Positions 42,926 to 54,922 of a stretch of 64,000 bases of DNA are shown in pieces (the stretch's first letter is position 1; each line of letters starts with the position of its first letter). The DNA is from Conus ventricosus (lineage: Eukaryota > Mollusca > Gastropoda > Neogastropoda > Conidae): assembly GCA_018398815.1 (NCBI GenBank), contig CM031596.1, positions 59,639,227 to 59,703,226 of the forward strand, in the 5' to 3' direction. The notes beneath the pieces were generated by a model. That model was not told the origin of the DNA. It did no database searches and saw only the letters and a list, made by a program, of their open reading frames with translations. The translations under genes and the position numbers were made by a program.

Positions 42926-43925
42926 NNNNNNNNNNNNNNNNNNNNNNNNNNNNNNNNNNNNNNNNNNNNNNNNNNNNNNNNNNNNNNNNNNNNNNNNNNN
43001 NNNNNNNNNNNNNNNNNNNNNNNNNNNNNNNNNNNNNNNNNNNNNNNNNNNNNNNNNNNNNNNNNNNNNNNNNNNNNNNNNNNNNNNNNNNNNNNNNNNN
43101 NNNNNNNNNNNNNNNNNNNNNNNNNNNNNNNNNNNNNNNNNNNNNNNNNNNNNNNNNNNNNNNNNNNNNNNNNNNNNNNNNNNNNNNNNNNNNNNNNNNN
43201 NNNNNNNNNNNNNNNNNNNNNNNNNNNNNNNNNNNNNNNNNNNNNNNNNNNNNNNNNNNNNNNNNNNNNNNNNNNNNNNNNNNNNNNNNNNNNNNNNNNN
43301 NNNNNNNNNNNNNNNNNNNNNNNNNNNNNNNNNNNNNNNNNNNNNNNNNNNNNNNNNNNNNNNNNNNNNNNNNNNNNNNNNNNNNNNNNNNNNNNNNNNN
43401 NNNNNNNNNNNNNNNNNNNNNNNNNNNNNNNNNNNNNNNNNNNNNNNNNNNNNNNNNNNNNNNNNNNNNNNNNNNNNNNNNNNNNNNNNNNNNNNNNNNN
43501 NNNNNNNNNNNNNNNNNNNNNNNNNNNNNNNNNNNNNNNNNNNNNNNNNNNNNNNNNNNNNNNNNNNNNNNNNNNNNNNNNNNNNNNNNNNNNNNNNNNN
43601 NNNNNNNNNNNNNNNNNNNNNNNNNNNNNNNNNNNNNNNNNNNNNNNNNNNNNNNNNNNNNNNNNNNNNNNNNNNNNNNNNNNNNNNNNNNNNNNNNNNN
43701 NNNNNNNNNNNNNNNNNNNNNNNNNNNNNNNNNNNNNNNNNNNNNNNNNNNNNNNNNNNNNNNNNNNNNNNNNNNNNNNNNNNNNNNNNNNNNNNNNNNN
43801 NNNNNNNNNNNNNNNNNNNNNNNNNNNNNNNNNNNNNNNNNNNNNNNNNNNNNNNNNNNNNNNNNNNNNNNNNNNNNNNNNNNNNNNNNNNNNNNNNNNN
43901 NNNNNNNNNNNNNNNNNNNNNNNNN
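42926..43925. other. Assembly gap of exactly 1000 N
   Basis: A round-number N run, so a scaffold placeholder of unknown true size. Open frames across it are meaningless. Confidence 0.99.
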
Positions 43926-43998
43926 CTGGGCTATACCATGTCACCTTGTCTGAAGTGAATTGTCTTGCAGATGTCTAAATAATGTTTTATTATTTGTG

Positions 43999-44078
43999 TG
44001 TAAGAGTGTGTGCGTGCGCACATGTGTGTGTGTGTGTGTGCGCTTGTGCACCACACACACACGTGTGTGTGTGTGTGT

Positions 44079-44118
<40 letters not shown>
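43999..44118. repeat. (TG)n microsatellite with CA inversion
   Basis: TG runs interrupted by a short CA block at about 44050-44060. It ends 37 bases before a gelsolin exon. Confidence 0.92.
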
Positions 44119-44120
<2 letters not shown>

Positions 44121-44154
44121 TGTATCCCAGCCTACCACTATTGTGTTTTGGCAG

Positions 44155-44260
44155 AATCAATGAGGGTGGATGTAAATCTGGATTTAAACATGTGGAACGT
44201 GGAGTTTTCCGTCCTCGCCTGATCCATGTCAAAGGGAAGAGAAACCCACGTTTCTCGGAG
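44155..44260 (+). CDS. Gelsolin/villin-family gene, exon (repeat 1 to 2 transition)
   Basis: The acceptor TTGTGTTTTGGCAG precedes the exon and the donor GTACAC follows. The exon is 106 bases: one base completing a codon, then 35 codons. The reading is INEGGCKSGFKHVERG, then RPRLIHVKGKRNPRFSE. The block GGxxSGFKHVE followed by a basic KGKRN is characteristic of the segment between the first and second gelsolin repeats, where the actin-binding and phosphoinositide-binding basic residues lie. It ends in phase 0 and fits the next exon. In the family the protein severs or caps actin filaments under calcium control. Confidence 0.85.
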
Positions 44261-44738
44261 GTACACTCTTCTGTTTGCAGGAGATACATATGCAGAAATT
44301 TTTAGTCATTTAATCACACGCAGATTGTAAATCCCAAAGTGGTAGAGACTTAACATCATTTCTTAGAAAACAAAGATCTATGAGGTGTAATGTTTTCAAA
44401 TTATGAAACACAACTTTCTTCAGAACGTGGTTTATGATAGTTGTGAAAAGAATTAAATGAGCATTGATAGCACTTGATTAGGACAGGGGATTTTAGCAAA
44501 GTGAAAGTAAACTAGTACAATTAAGAAATGAGAGAGGGAACCTACTGCAGAATGGATGTTTAGTATGAAAAGTATGAAATGATTTGTTGGAAAAAAAAAA
44601 AAGCAAGAAATAAAGAAAAAAAAATTGAACATCAAAAGTATGAACTGGAGATAAAACTGGTGATGAGATACTTAAAAAGATGGGGGAGATTGTGGTCTGA
44701 AGAGTTAACACGGAGTGAACAACATGTGTCTTCTGCAG

Positions 44739-44852
44739 CTGAAAGAAATCAGCTGGGACAAGATGAACAAAGGAGACTGCTTCATCTTGGATATTGGCCA
44801 AGTCATCTTTCCCTGGCTTGGCAGCTGCTGCAACCGTGCGGAAAAGATGAAG
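44739..44852 (+). CDS. Gelsolin/villin-family gene, exon (repeat 2 core)
   Basis: The acceptor ends TTCTGCAG and the donor is GTGGGA. The exon is 114 bases, exactly 38 codons. The reading is LKEISWDKMNKGDCFILDIG, then FPWLGSCCNRAEKMK. NxGDxFILDxG followed by a W-x-G and an E-K/R pair is the signature of a gelsolin repeat, including the calcium-binding G-D. It joins the preceding exon in phase 0. A missing continuation (the helix after EKMK) should lie in an exon I did not find, somewhere before 55501. Confidence 0.88.
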
Positions 44853-45729
44853 GTGGGAGTCGGTGGCATCCGGCATTTTTCCACTTGACATGCATTGCCC
44901 ATATCTTCACCAGCATCCATACAATGACAAAACAGGCACTCACAACTTGTACATGGTGGCTCAGGGTAACATCATGACCAGCATGCTACATTTTGTCTAG
45001 ATCAGGCATGGGTTAAGTTTTGTCCAGGCAACTCACACCTTACCTTTCGTTTGAACTCCTGGACATTGCTTTGCCCTCAGTTGCTAAGCAGATAAGTGTA
45101 TTCTATGTTTATGTGGATTGAACTGAATTGTGTTATGTTTATGTGCACTGTCTCATGCACATGCACATATGCATTCACAAACATACACTGAACACTTCGT
45201 ACGCAAACATTCACTCACATTCACTCACATACCCCTTTCCCAACCTCTCCCTCTTCTTCCCTCTCCACACACACACACACACACACACGCCACACCGCAC
45301 ACACACACACACACACACACCACACACCACAATTTTTGGTAACAAATTTCTTATTGCCAGGTAACATGAAATGTTTTAAAAACACACATACATACACACA
45401 CGACAGTTCACACTAGATAAGGCACAAATGTTTCTGTGTGCTATGTCTTAATGTTGACCTCTGAACATACAGTATGGCATGTTAAATGATTATGACCAGA
45501 AGATGGGGTAACCCTGTTGTCCGGTGCAGTTATCAGCTAATCTATTCATGAACCCCTGTCCAAACTCTTTCCTTATTAACATAATCAGTGATCTATTTAT
45601 TTAGCTGTAAGTAAAGCGCTTTGTGGCCTTGGGGTTCATCAGAACTCGTGAAGTGCACATGGACTAGCCTGCATTTAATGTCGCCTTGATGACACTGAAA
45701 TGTGTGCTATGATAACAGTAGTATGAAGT
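44853..45729. other. Intron sequence with CA microsatellite
   Basis: No gene or exon could be recognised. A CA tract with one short interruption lies at about 45266-45322. Confidence 0.55.
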
Positions 45730-46060
45730 AAACACCAACAGAACACATAGCTGGAGCCTGTTGTTGTGATCCTGGGTTCTTCACTGGGCAGTTTTGTACA
45801 CAGTGATTTTTCCTTAAGACTTAGCATCGGTTCTGACTCTGTAGCCCCGAAAATCTTTTTAACGAGTCTATGAACAAAGGAGCCAAAGTGTGAACACAAG
45901 CATAACATCTTGCACACATAAAATCCCATCACCAACTTTTGGAGGAGAAGGCCAGTTTTGCCATTGGTATGGATGACATGTATACACATAGCATGCATCC
46001 TCTGTGAAAACTGAACGGAAAAAATGAAAAATTGAGAGACTGACCTTCGACTGAATGACA
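45730..46060 (+). mobile_element. tRNA-derived SINE, copy in plus orientation
   Basis: Its reverse complement matches 49290-49600: GATGCATGCTATGTGT, CATCCATACCAATGGC, GGCCTTCTCCTCC, GTGTGCAAGATGTTATGC, and TCAGAACC. The tRNA-like head is at the left and is degraded (GATCCTGGGTTC). Confidence 0.62.
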
Positions 46061-46489
46061 CGAGAAAGGACCGAATGTAGTACCAGCAGGAAGCTGATCA
46101 GGGGACTGCACCCAGGCAGGCAGCCCATTGTGTAAATGAGAACACAGTCTGTTAATTGTGGGTAGGTTCTATGTAAGTACTCTCAGTAATACTAATAATG
46201 ATATTCATGAAAGAAACATTTGAGTCAGGCGGTCAGAAGGAAATGGTGATCAGTAAACTAGGTACTTAACTTTTGCTTCTGCTGTCAAACCATGAAAAGG
46301 CCCATAACTCCACACCAAGGGTCTGAAGTTACGTGCCTTTACTGGTTTCACTATGGGAACAAACTTACTTTTCTTATGTACTGGGGTTGGGAATGCCTAT
46401 AAATGCTTTACCGCAGGGGAGAACGTTACATTGTTTATTTTAAGATGATTTTTAGTTTGTGTATTGTGTTTTTGCATTATGTGCTTAGA

Positions 46490-46730
46490 GGAAAGGTGGC
46501 CGACTGCTTCAGAAGTAAAAAGAATCCCAGGTTCATGATTTGAGTCTTGTAGGGGTTGGGGTTTTCTTCTCTCTTTCCACATTAACTTAACTGGTTTTCT
46601 TGTGAAAGTCTTTTGGGAGAGACAATAAATCAGGTTCCAAGAGCAGCATGCATTTATCATGCTGAAAGAACCTGGGTCGTCTTGGGAGTTGTCTTTGAAC
46701 AAATTTGCTTTGAAAAAATCTACTTCATTA
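46490..46730 (+). mobile_element. Possible diverged tRNA-derived SINE
   Basis: GGTGGCCGACTGCTTCAG and CAGGTTCATGATTTGAGTC have the spacing of A and B boxes. There is no clear second copy in the window. Confidence 0.3.
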
Positions 46731-46855
46731 GGTAAACCAAAATGTATACGGGCAAAAAAAAAATTAAAAAAGAAAAAGTATGGGTAATTCTATAGTGTGG
46801 TGACATGCATTCCTTAGAGAGAGCAGCCCAAATTTCACAGATATATGTTAAGACC

Positions 46856-47160
46856 ATCAAGTAGTACAACACACTGCACTGGACTACACTACACTGCACT
46901 GCACTGCATGCACTGCACTCACTCCACTCCACTGTACTCCACTCCAATCCACTCCACTCCACTACATTACACTGCACTACGCTACACTAAACTACTTCAT
47001 ACCACACCATATCAAAGCACACTACACCACAATGCACTACACCACACTACTCTGCACTGCACCACTTTGCACTAAACTACATTACACCACACCGCACCAC
47101 ACCACACCACAACACACCTCACTACACCACACCACACTACCCATACTGTGCTGCACTGTG
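46856..47160. repeat. CACTA/CACTC-type satellite, left array
   Basis: Degenerate ACACT/CCACT pentamers, including CACTGCACTCACTCCACTCC. Its counterpart is at 54460-54922. The minus-strand LINE ends directly against it. Confidence 0.85.
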
Positions 47161-47597
47161 TGTGTCGCTTGTCTGTTGAGTTGATGAGGACCACTAGTCA
47201 TCTTGGGGGTTGAAGGGGATAAGATGTTTCGTGGATACACAAGTGGCTGATCAAGCGGCTGTGCATGGACTGTAGGTGACGGCTTGAACAGGGAATGTGG
47301 GAGAAAACCACTTGATTCCTCGCATAGGCTTTCCTTGCCTGTCTCTTTTGTTGCGCTGCAGCTGTCCTCTTTTCTTCACATGAATTGGTGCCTTTGTGGA
47401 TCGAGTAGTGTCATCTAGCATGATCCACAGCAGTTTGTTTCCATGTGTCTGGGTTGATGTTAAACGCTTTCATGGATGTTTTGACAGTGTCTTTGAAGTG
47501 TTTCTTCTGACTTCCACGTAGTGCACTCTTTGTTGCAGTTTACCATAGAAGAGTCTCATGGGTAGCTGGTTGTCTGGCATGAGAGCTACATAACTGC

Positions 47598-49204
47598 CTA
47601 TTGAAGCTGAAATGGCATCAGGATGGTGTGGATGCTAGGCATGCCTGCTTGGTCTGGTCTTTTGTCCTGCCATGTGATGTTTGGCAATTTTCTGAGGTAG
47701 GCTGTATAGAAGTGATTCAGCTTCTTACCATGCTGTTGGTACGCTGTCCATGTTTTACGTGCAAAGAGGAGTGGGGAAGAAACAACTGCTCTGTAACCTT
47801 CAGTTGGTTTGTAACTGATGCCTCTTCTATTCCAAACATTGGTGTGTAGTCTGCCAAAGGTTGCTCTTGCTTTTGCAGTTCTGACATTCACTTTATTGTT
47901 GATGTGATATTCCAGGACAGTGTGCTGCCAAGATAGATGAATTTATTCGTAGCATGGTCTCGCACCAATGCTTGTGTAACGTTAGGCTCAGCGTAGGTCT
48001 GCCTGGTGCAGAGTTCATACAGAATTTCTGTCTTCTTTGTATTAATGGTGAGACCAAAATTGGCGCAGGCTATGTAAAACTCATCAATGCTGATTGCATG
48101 TCAGTTTCTGAGCCTGCATTGAGGGCGTTGTCATCAGCATACAGAAAGACCCTGATGATATCTGTCATAATCTTAGTTTTTCCTGAAGCTTACTAAAATC
48201 AAATGGCTTTCCATTTGTTCTGAATCTGATGTTGATGCCTACATTTCCTTTGCAGAAGGCGTCAGTCTGCAGAGAACATGATGTTGAACATAGTGGGTGC
48301 CAAAACACAGCCTTGCTTTACGCCATTTTCGACAGGGCGTGGTTTAGATGTCTCTCTGTTTTCTGGATCCAGGCCTGCATGCCACCATGGAATTGCCACA
48401 CCACAGAGATGAATTTCGGTGGGCATCTTTATTTGGCCATTACCTTCTACAGACCCTCTTTACTGACATCTCAAAGGCCTTAGTCACGTCGACATAGGTG
48501 GAGGAAGGTCAGCATCTTTTTCTCGACATTTTTCTTGGAACTGTCTGGCAGCAGATATCTTATCAATAGTTCATCTGTCTTTCCTGAAGCCACAGTGGCT
48601 GTCTGGCAAAGGCTTTTTTCAAGGTGCGTTATAAGGCTGTTCAGCAGAATCCTGGCAAGTATCTTGCCTGCTGTAGAAAGGACGGAAAGGTGGTTTTCAC
48701 AGACCTGGATGTTCCCTTTATGCTTGTACAAATTGATAATGGATGCATCTTTGAACTCCTGGAGGATTGTGTCCTGCTGTCACATCAGAAGAGACAAATG
48801 ATAAAGCTTTTTGATCAGAGCTGTGCCACCTTCTTTGTAGACTTTAGCTGCTACGGAGTCTGAGCCAGGAGTTTTGCCACTGGACAGCAAACATACCGCT
48901 TTCTGGGTCTCCAAGAGGGTTGGTGGTTGATCCATTTCATTGTTGGTGGGTATTTGAGGTAGCGGTCAGTGACTTTGTCTTTGATATATGACAGGTATTT
49001 TAGGATGCTGTTGAAATGTTTTGCCCAGCATTCTAAGATTCTTTCCTTGCCAGTGATCAATGTATTCCCACCAGCACTGAGCAGAGAGGATGATTCTGAT
49101 GATGTATGTCCATAAACGTGAACAATGAAGAATGAAAGTTCTTCATATTCTTTCTGCCTACGCAGGCTGATACACCTGCGGACACTGCCTGTATAGACAG
49201 GCAA
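47598..49204 (-). pseudogene. Reverse transcriptase and C-terminal region of the minus-strand LINE
   Basis: SAGGNTLITGKERILECWAK and HFNSILKYL (near 49080-49000) are the region just before the reverse transcriptase. YKHKGNIQVCENH, SVLSTAGKILARILLNSLI and ITHLEKSL (48730-48620) are its fingers. The C-terminal part (47891-47598) reads FGRLHTNVWNRRGISYKPTE and then RKTWTAYQQHGKKLNHFYTA, WQDKRPDQAGMPSIHTIL. The palm (around 48480-48000) is heavily shifted and truncated. The domain would copy element RNA; this copy is dead. Confidence 0.75.
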
Positions 49205-49205
49205 G

Positions 49206-49600
49206 AATTAATCCCATCTACCCAACAGAGGGACTTGAATGTTTTGTGTATGACTGTTTTTTATCCCACCATTAAGGCAGCCATGCTCCAGCTTTGGGGA
49301 AGATGCATGCTATGTGTCACGTGTCGTCCATACCAACGGCCAACTTGGCCTTCTCTTCCGAAAAGTTAGTGGTGAGATGTTACGTGTGTGCAAGATGTTA
49401 TGCATGTGTTTACACATGGCTCCACAGTTTATATTCTCATTCCAAGGACTGTATGGGAAATGGAATCAGAACCAGTGTTAACTCTGATGGGAAAATCCCT
49501 CTGAACCGAAACGGCCTGGCGGAGATTCAAACTTGCAACCCCAGGATCACCAAGATTACGAGTCCGGCACTCTACCACTGAGCTATTCCTGCCTCCAAGT
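49206..49600 (-). mobile_element. tRNA-derived SINE in the LINE, minus orientation
   Basis: Read on the minus strand, the head is GGAATAGCTCAGTGGTAGAG (about 49594-49575), an excellent A box. GGTTGCAAGTTTGAATCTCC follows as B box. The body runs leftward to about 49206. The same family is at 45730-46060. It interrupts the LINE upstream of its reverse transcriptase. Confidence 0.82.
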
Positions 49601-50130
49601 TCTTCAAATCATGCCTGACAGAATTTCCTTGGATCTTGTTGGTTTTGTTGCTCAGCCATGTGTCTTGCATATTTCGTAGTTTCTCTTGAACTGTTCTGTG
49701 TATGTTTTGGAGGTGAACTTGGTTTTGCTGAGGTAGGCTTTGTGCCAAAGATGTGTCTCATCCACTAGCTGCTGGATGTCACTGCAGTTGTCATCAAATT
49801 AGTCATTTTATTTCATGGCTGCAGGCCCCAGGATCTCTGAAGCAGTGTTGTTTACCAGTTCCCAGGTCAAACTGGTTGGTTTCCACATTCTGCTTAGTTC
49901 AGCACCATACATGGATTTTTGATGACTCTTACATCCTGCCTATCTCTCTTCCTAACAAAGACCTAGTCAATGAGTTGCCAGTCCTTGGAGTGGAATGCAT
50001 CCATGATCTCTTGTTATGAGTAGGGAGATGGAGGACTGTGTTGGTGATCAGCAGTTCATGCTCAGCACAGGTCTGGAGTAGCAGCAGATTGTTACTGTTG
50101 CCATGGCCAATTCCGTGTTTGCCAATGACA

Positions 50131-50375
50131 TTGTCACGTGGGTGAAGTCACGTGGTAATTGTTCAAGGGAAACGCTATGATCAATCCCAACTCAATAGCG
50201 CTAACCACACAAACATCAAATCCAAACACGGAAATACAAGTACAAAAAACTGGAACTTTACTTGTCACAAAAAAAATAGATGTTTACACCATGTTTACAT
50301 ACATATATAAGGACAGGTATACATTTATAACTCCATAGGGCTGTAAATAAATGGAAGGGACCACACACACACACG

Positions 50376-50423
<48 letters not shown>

Positions 50424-53190
50424 CACACAAAATAATCAAATCTCTCTCCACTAACATTCACGTCCTGGCCGGATTCTGGGTGGGGCCAGAAGGTAAGGTA
50501 GAGCCGGAATGCAATCAAAGGGGTCAAGGAAGATTTAAAAAAAACAGGAATGCTTGCCAAATCTGATCCCTCAAAAATTAAAATAGGGTGATCAGAATTG
50601 CCAAGATGCAAATCAAAGACAACAGCCTGTGGGATGAGACGGGATTACGGTTCAGAAGGAGGAATTTGAGTACTGGATCATTAAATAAGAAAGGCCAAAA
50701 CAAAGGGGAGCGTCTTCGGCAATACCCTTAGAATGGGGTAGTATACTGGGGAAGTTCAACTGCTAAGGACTGTAACTAAACATCCAACATTAATTTCACC
50801 TCTTTTTAAACGCTAACAGACGAAGGAACAGTTCATCACAGAAAGATTGATAAACAGTGCATGGTTAAACTTGGCGACATAGATAAACTGGAATCCTGCA
50901 CAAAAAAAACCGCACCATACAGCGGCGACAACCCTGGAAAGCAAGTATATGTGGAAATGCAAAACAAAACATTCATATTAGGCAAACATAACTATAATAG
51001 AATTAAAAGCGCTCTGCTGATAAAACTGATTTAATGCCTGTCCTTTATCTCTGCAATAATTAAACGTGGATGCCAGACTTACGGACCGACCCCCCAAAGC
51101 CTCAACCGTGAGACAGTCCTGCGCGGGTCCGGCGAAGGGAGAGCGCGTCCGCCCGTCGGATTACACACCACGACGCAGACAGGATAGCGTCCTTTCTCCT
51201 TCCAAGGAATACAGTTACACACAACGAGGACACGAAGGTTCGAGGTGAAGGTGAGATGCACTCAAACCAGGCACACAGGTGTGGCGGGCCGTCCAACACC
51301 TGTATGCAGCAAGTAGAGCAGTGGCACCAGCGACCCACGAAGCTGTAGGGGTAGAGTGGGGTCGCCGGCGCAACACAAGATGAAGAGATCAGGATGAAGG
51401 TCCTCTCTCCAAAGATGGCACACGGCGGACTGGTGCGTCCTCGTTCCGACCCCGGAGTGAGGTCCTTGCAGGTTCCCGGAGAGGGGCGAGGAGGAGAAAG
51501 GGCTGAAGACTGGGAGAGGAAAAGGGAGGGATGATGTGGGCGACGAAGAAGATGAAGGAGGGCAGCGGGTCGAGCCGCGGTCGCAGCAGCAGCTGCGGTA
51601 CCGATGGCGGCTACAGCAGAAACCGGAAAGGCAGCGAGACCAGCCACAGATGCAAGGTTGGCGGCAGCAGCAGCGGCACACAGGTAAGTCAGCCACGGGT
51701 GAGGGAAAGGAGGAAAAAAAAACAAGAAGTCCTGGAAAACACACAAAAGATGGTTTCCCATATAAACAGGTGCAAAGCAAAAACCTGTAAGCAGACATCC
51801 ATTACAGAGAGTAACAAGGACTGGCACGGAACGCACTAGCAGAGCGCTTGCTAATTTCAGTTATCAAATAGTATTAAATACAAAATTTCCACCGGTTCAG
51901 ACACTTTGCCTACATACATATACCCAATAAACGTTCACAACCGTTTATGTCAAACACCCCGGGGTTGGCTTCTTGAGCTATAAAAAAAAAACACGAATCA
52001 TCTCCCTCGGGACAACTCCCTTTTCCGGAAACAAAAGCCGGAAGCTTTAACAGTGCCACATAAACTTATGGGCGCCCTAAATATTTACAAGAATGACAAC
52101 AACAAAACTGGAAAAGAAAAAGCCTAATTCCTGAACAAGCACATTTACAAGTGACGACCACCAACACACAAAACACGTGTGGCAAGACACATGACCCGGA
52201 ATGTGGTACAGGCACGCGACAACACACAGAACACAACAACACTACATATTTGGAGGGAAAAATGCATAACACGCCCTACTGCTGTAAATGTAAAAAAAAA
52301 AAGGCCTAGAAGTAAATGAATAATTAAAGGTGAATAAACGAAATGGTAATAAAATGATAAACGAAGATAATACTCAAACACAACAAAATAAATAATGAAA
52401 GAATTAAAGTAATAGCCGGAAGGAAAACCAATTTAAAATAGATTTGGAAATAAATAATAAAAAAGAAATAGATATGAACTAACTATGCAATGTACTCACC
52501 AACTAGACTTGTAAACAGGACTCCCTGAGGAGCTGGAATAGCAAGCCCTGCACGGCTCATATCTGAACCCTGGTCAGGGCCTAAGAATTTAGAAAAACAG
52601 GCTTCTGCCTCTAAGTGAATACGGGGATTCACAACTGTGATACTGATCACAGGTAAACTACCAAAAGGGTAACTAGACAAGATGACAGCACTCGTATGGA
52701 GAACAACGGTTTGGTTCCACCCAAAGGTAAAAACCTGATGCCGAGAGCCGGGAGATATGGATCTCCCAAAATAAATGCAATGCAGTTTCCCTCAAAGGCG
52801 AAACAGTGGTGGCTCCCCGAGGGATATGGATCCCTCACAAAAATACAGTTACCAGAAAAGACTGCAAGCATACAGCTTGCACGACACGTTATCCTCACTC
52901 CCACTATCCTATCCCAATCTCGACTGCTCCGGTCGGCTTCCCAAAAAAACTTGATTGGCAGGTGAGAGGAAGCTCACTCAGCCTACGTTTAACCCCGCGT
53001 GCAACCCGAGTCCACACGGAAAACACATGACAATGCAGGATGGAAGGTGGGTTGCAGAGAGTTTAAAAGCTAAAATAAAACTAAGTTTGGTTTTTTTTTT
53101 AAAGACACATGACACTCTGCTTAAGGTTATCGTTAAACAAAACTAACCCCCTACACAAATTCTTCCCTCTAGACAAAACGGACCTTGAAC
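50131..53190. mobile_element. Unclassified insertion of about 3 kb in the LINE endonuclease
   Basis: LINE endonuclease text breaks off at 50130 and resumes at about 53191. The 6-bp ATGACA is present at both break points (50125-50130 and 53191-53196), as expected for a target duplication. The interior has a CA tract (50361-50429), a GC-richer part with a 244-codon minus-strand open frame (51836-51102) of low-complexity composition (alanine and serine/proline runs) and otherwise AT-rich text. I see no transposase, reverse transcriptase, long terminal repeat or clear inverted repeat. Confidence 0.55.
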
Positions 53191-53720
53191 ATGACAGTTG
53201 GAAGAAACATGCAGTGCGTGACAGACATCTTCCCAGGAGTCGTAGAATTTGTCCTTCACATCATCTGGCTTGGTCATGGTTAGTGCGTAGGTGTTGATAA
53301 TCATCAGGTGCTTCTTTCCAAATTAAAGGGGAGTTTCTTGGTTATCAGCCTGTTATTCACTCCCTTTTGACATCCCACTAGCTTGTCTTCATTGCAAAGG
53401 CGAAACTAGCCTCTCGCCACTCTTCACTTCTTCCGCTCCAAAGAAAGGAATAGTCAGAGCTCCTTTCATAGAGTTTGCCCTGTTACACAATCCAGGTTTT
53501 GCTCAAGGCTGTGATGTCAATGTTTAACTGGGTGATTTCTTTTCCCATTAGAGCCTGTTTGCATCTCACTATCCAGGAGGGTATGCACATTCCATGTGCC
53601 AAAGGTGAGAGAAACAATCGTCGTCTTTCGATTCGCTGTTTTGGGATCCCTTCCAGCTGCGGTAGGCTGGTTAAGGAAGAATATAGCAGGCAATGTTTAG
53701 AGCACCTTTTCTAGCCCCTT
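53191..53720 (-). pseudogene. N-terminal endonuclease of the minus-strand LINE
   Basis: On the minus strand, KKHLMIINTYAPTMTKPDDV followed by KDKFYDSWEDV (about 53315-53215) is the middle of an AP-type endonuclease. The upstream part (53600-53400), with the first catalytic acid, is shifted. The D-x-N block that should come next is missing; the 3-kb insertion falls just there. Confidence 0.62.
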
Positions 53721-54459
53721 CCTCATGCTACAGAGGGGAGGGGAGCAGTGCTGTCCTGAAAAGGGCTGCTCAGTCGCTCAGGTGGCTGCCCAACTCGCCG
53801 CTGCTCCAGTTCAGTGGGGAATGACCATATGGCCTGAGCAGTCTGTGTGCCGGTTTGTGGCTACAGCTGCCAGTGTACCCACACCTGCCGCTTGTCGCTT
53901 GTCCATTTTCACAGGAATTGGGGATGAGATGAACAGGGATGGATGACGATGAGAGAAGCGACTTGTGCAGTGACATTGTTTAAAGTGAGGAGGTTGGCAG
54001 TTTGTTGACCTCACTCTCTCGTCCAAAACCATCTGAGTCCAGCAGCAAGACAGAGTCAGGACAGGCTGGAGATGGAGTCAGGTGCAGTGGATGACCATGA
54101 TGTCATTGTGTCTCACCATGCTGTGTGCACTCCACAATGCATTGCTGGAGTTGCCTTTCTGCCCTTTGAATCAGTTTATGATTTCCTACATGCAGTCGCC
54201 CAAGTGCAGTCTTCACATGCTGAGATGGCAGGCTGAACTTCACCGGGTTTTAGACTTGTTGACTACCCTCACCTGGCTCTGCTACCCTTCCAAAGCTGTT
54301 GCTCGGGGTGTGGCTGTTGTCGCATGCTTACAGCTTCAGGGAGCCAGAGGTGGGAGCTGTGTGCCTCGTGAGCAAGTGAGGACCAAAGATGGATGTGAAG
54401 CTCTAAGGACTTGGCAAGCACCCCCACCTGTGTTGCTCCTCTACGGACACCCCATACAC

Positions 54460-54922
54460 CCATGCACACTCCACTACACTGCACGCACTGCACTCACTAC
54501 ACTACACTACACTACACTACACTACACTACACTACCTACACTACACTGCCTTACACTACACTACACTACACCACTGCCTTACACTACACTGCCTTACACT
54601 AGCCTACACTACACTACACAACACTGCACTGCACGCACTACACCTTACACTACACTACACTACACTACACTGCACTACACTACACTGCCTACACTACATA
54701 CACTGCCTTACACTACACTACACTCCACACATACACTACACTACACACACTACCTACACGCCTTACACTACACTGCACTACACTACACTACACTACACTA
54801 CATACACTGCCTACACACACTACACTACACTGCCCTACACACACTACACTACACTGCCATACACTACACTACTACACTACACTGCACACTACACCACCAC
54901 ACCACACCACACCCACACTTCA
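54460..54922. repeat. CACTA-type satellite, right array
   Basis: Long runs of (ACACT)n with CACTGCCTT interruptions. It contains CACTGCACTCACTAC, close to a block of the left array. Translations across it give threonine/leucine/histidine/tyrosine-rich artefacts. Confidence 0.9.

Larger units (their letters stand above)
47161..54455 (-). mobile_element. Minus-strand LINE of the craniofacial-development-2-like group, with nested insertions
   Basis: Minus-strand domains in order: endonuclease near 53700-53200 and 50130-49620 (broken by the insertion 50131-53190), reverse transcriptase 49200-48480 and C-terminal region near 47890-47600. Endonuclease text includes IINTYAPTMTKPDD near 53300 and AEHELLITNTVLHLPTHNK near 50050. 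The 5' untranslated part runs to about 54450. The group takes its informal name from database proteins labelled craniofacial development protein 2-like; I leave its clade open. Both ends touch CACTA-type satellite. A SINE and a 3-kb unit are inserted in it. Confidence 0.78.

Noticed and set aside
42863..43978. Long open frames across the N run
   Set aside because: They consist of unknown residues over an assembly gap.
44010..44305. Cysteine/valine-rich open frame next to a gelsolin exon
   Set aside because: The first part is TG microsatellite; only the exon 44155-44260, in its own frame, is supported.
51102..51836. 244-codon minus-strand open frame
   Set aside because: Composition is dominated by alanine and serine/proline runs, no motif is recognised and it lies in an unclassified insertion. 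It could be coding, but nothing supports that beyond length.
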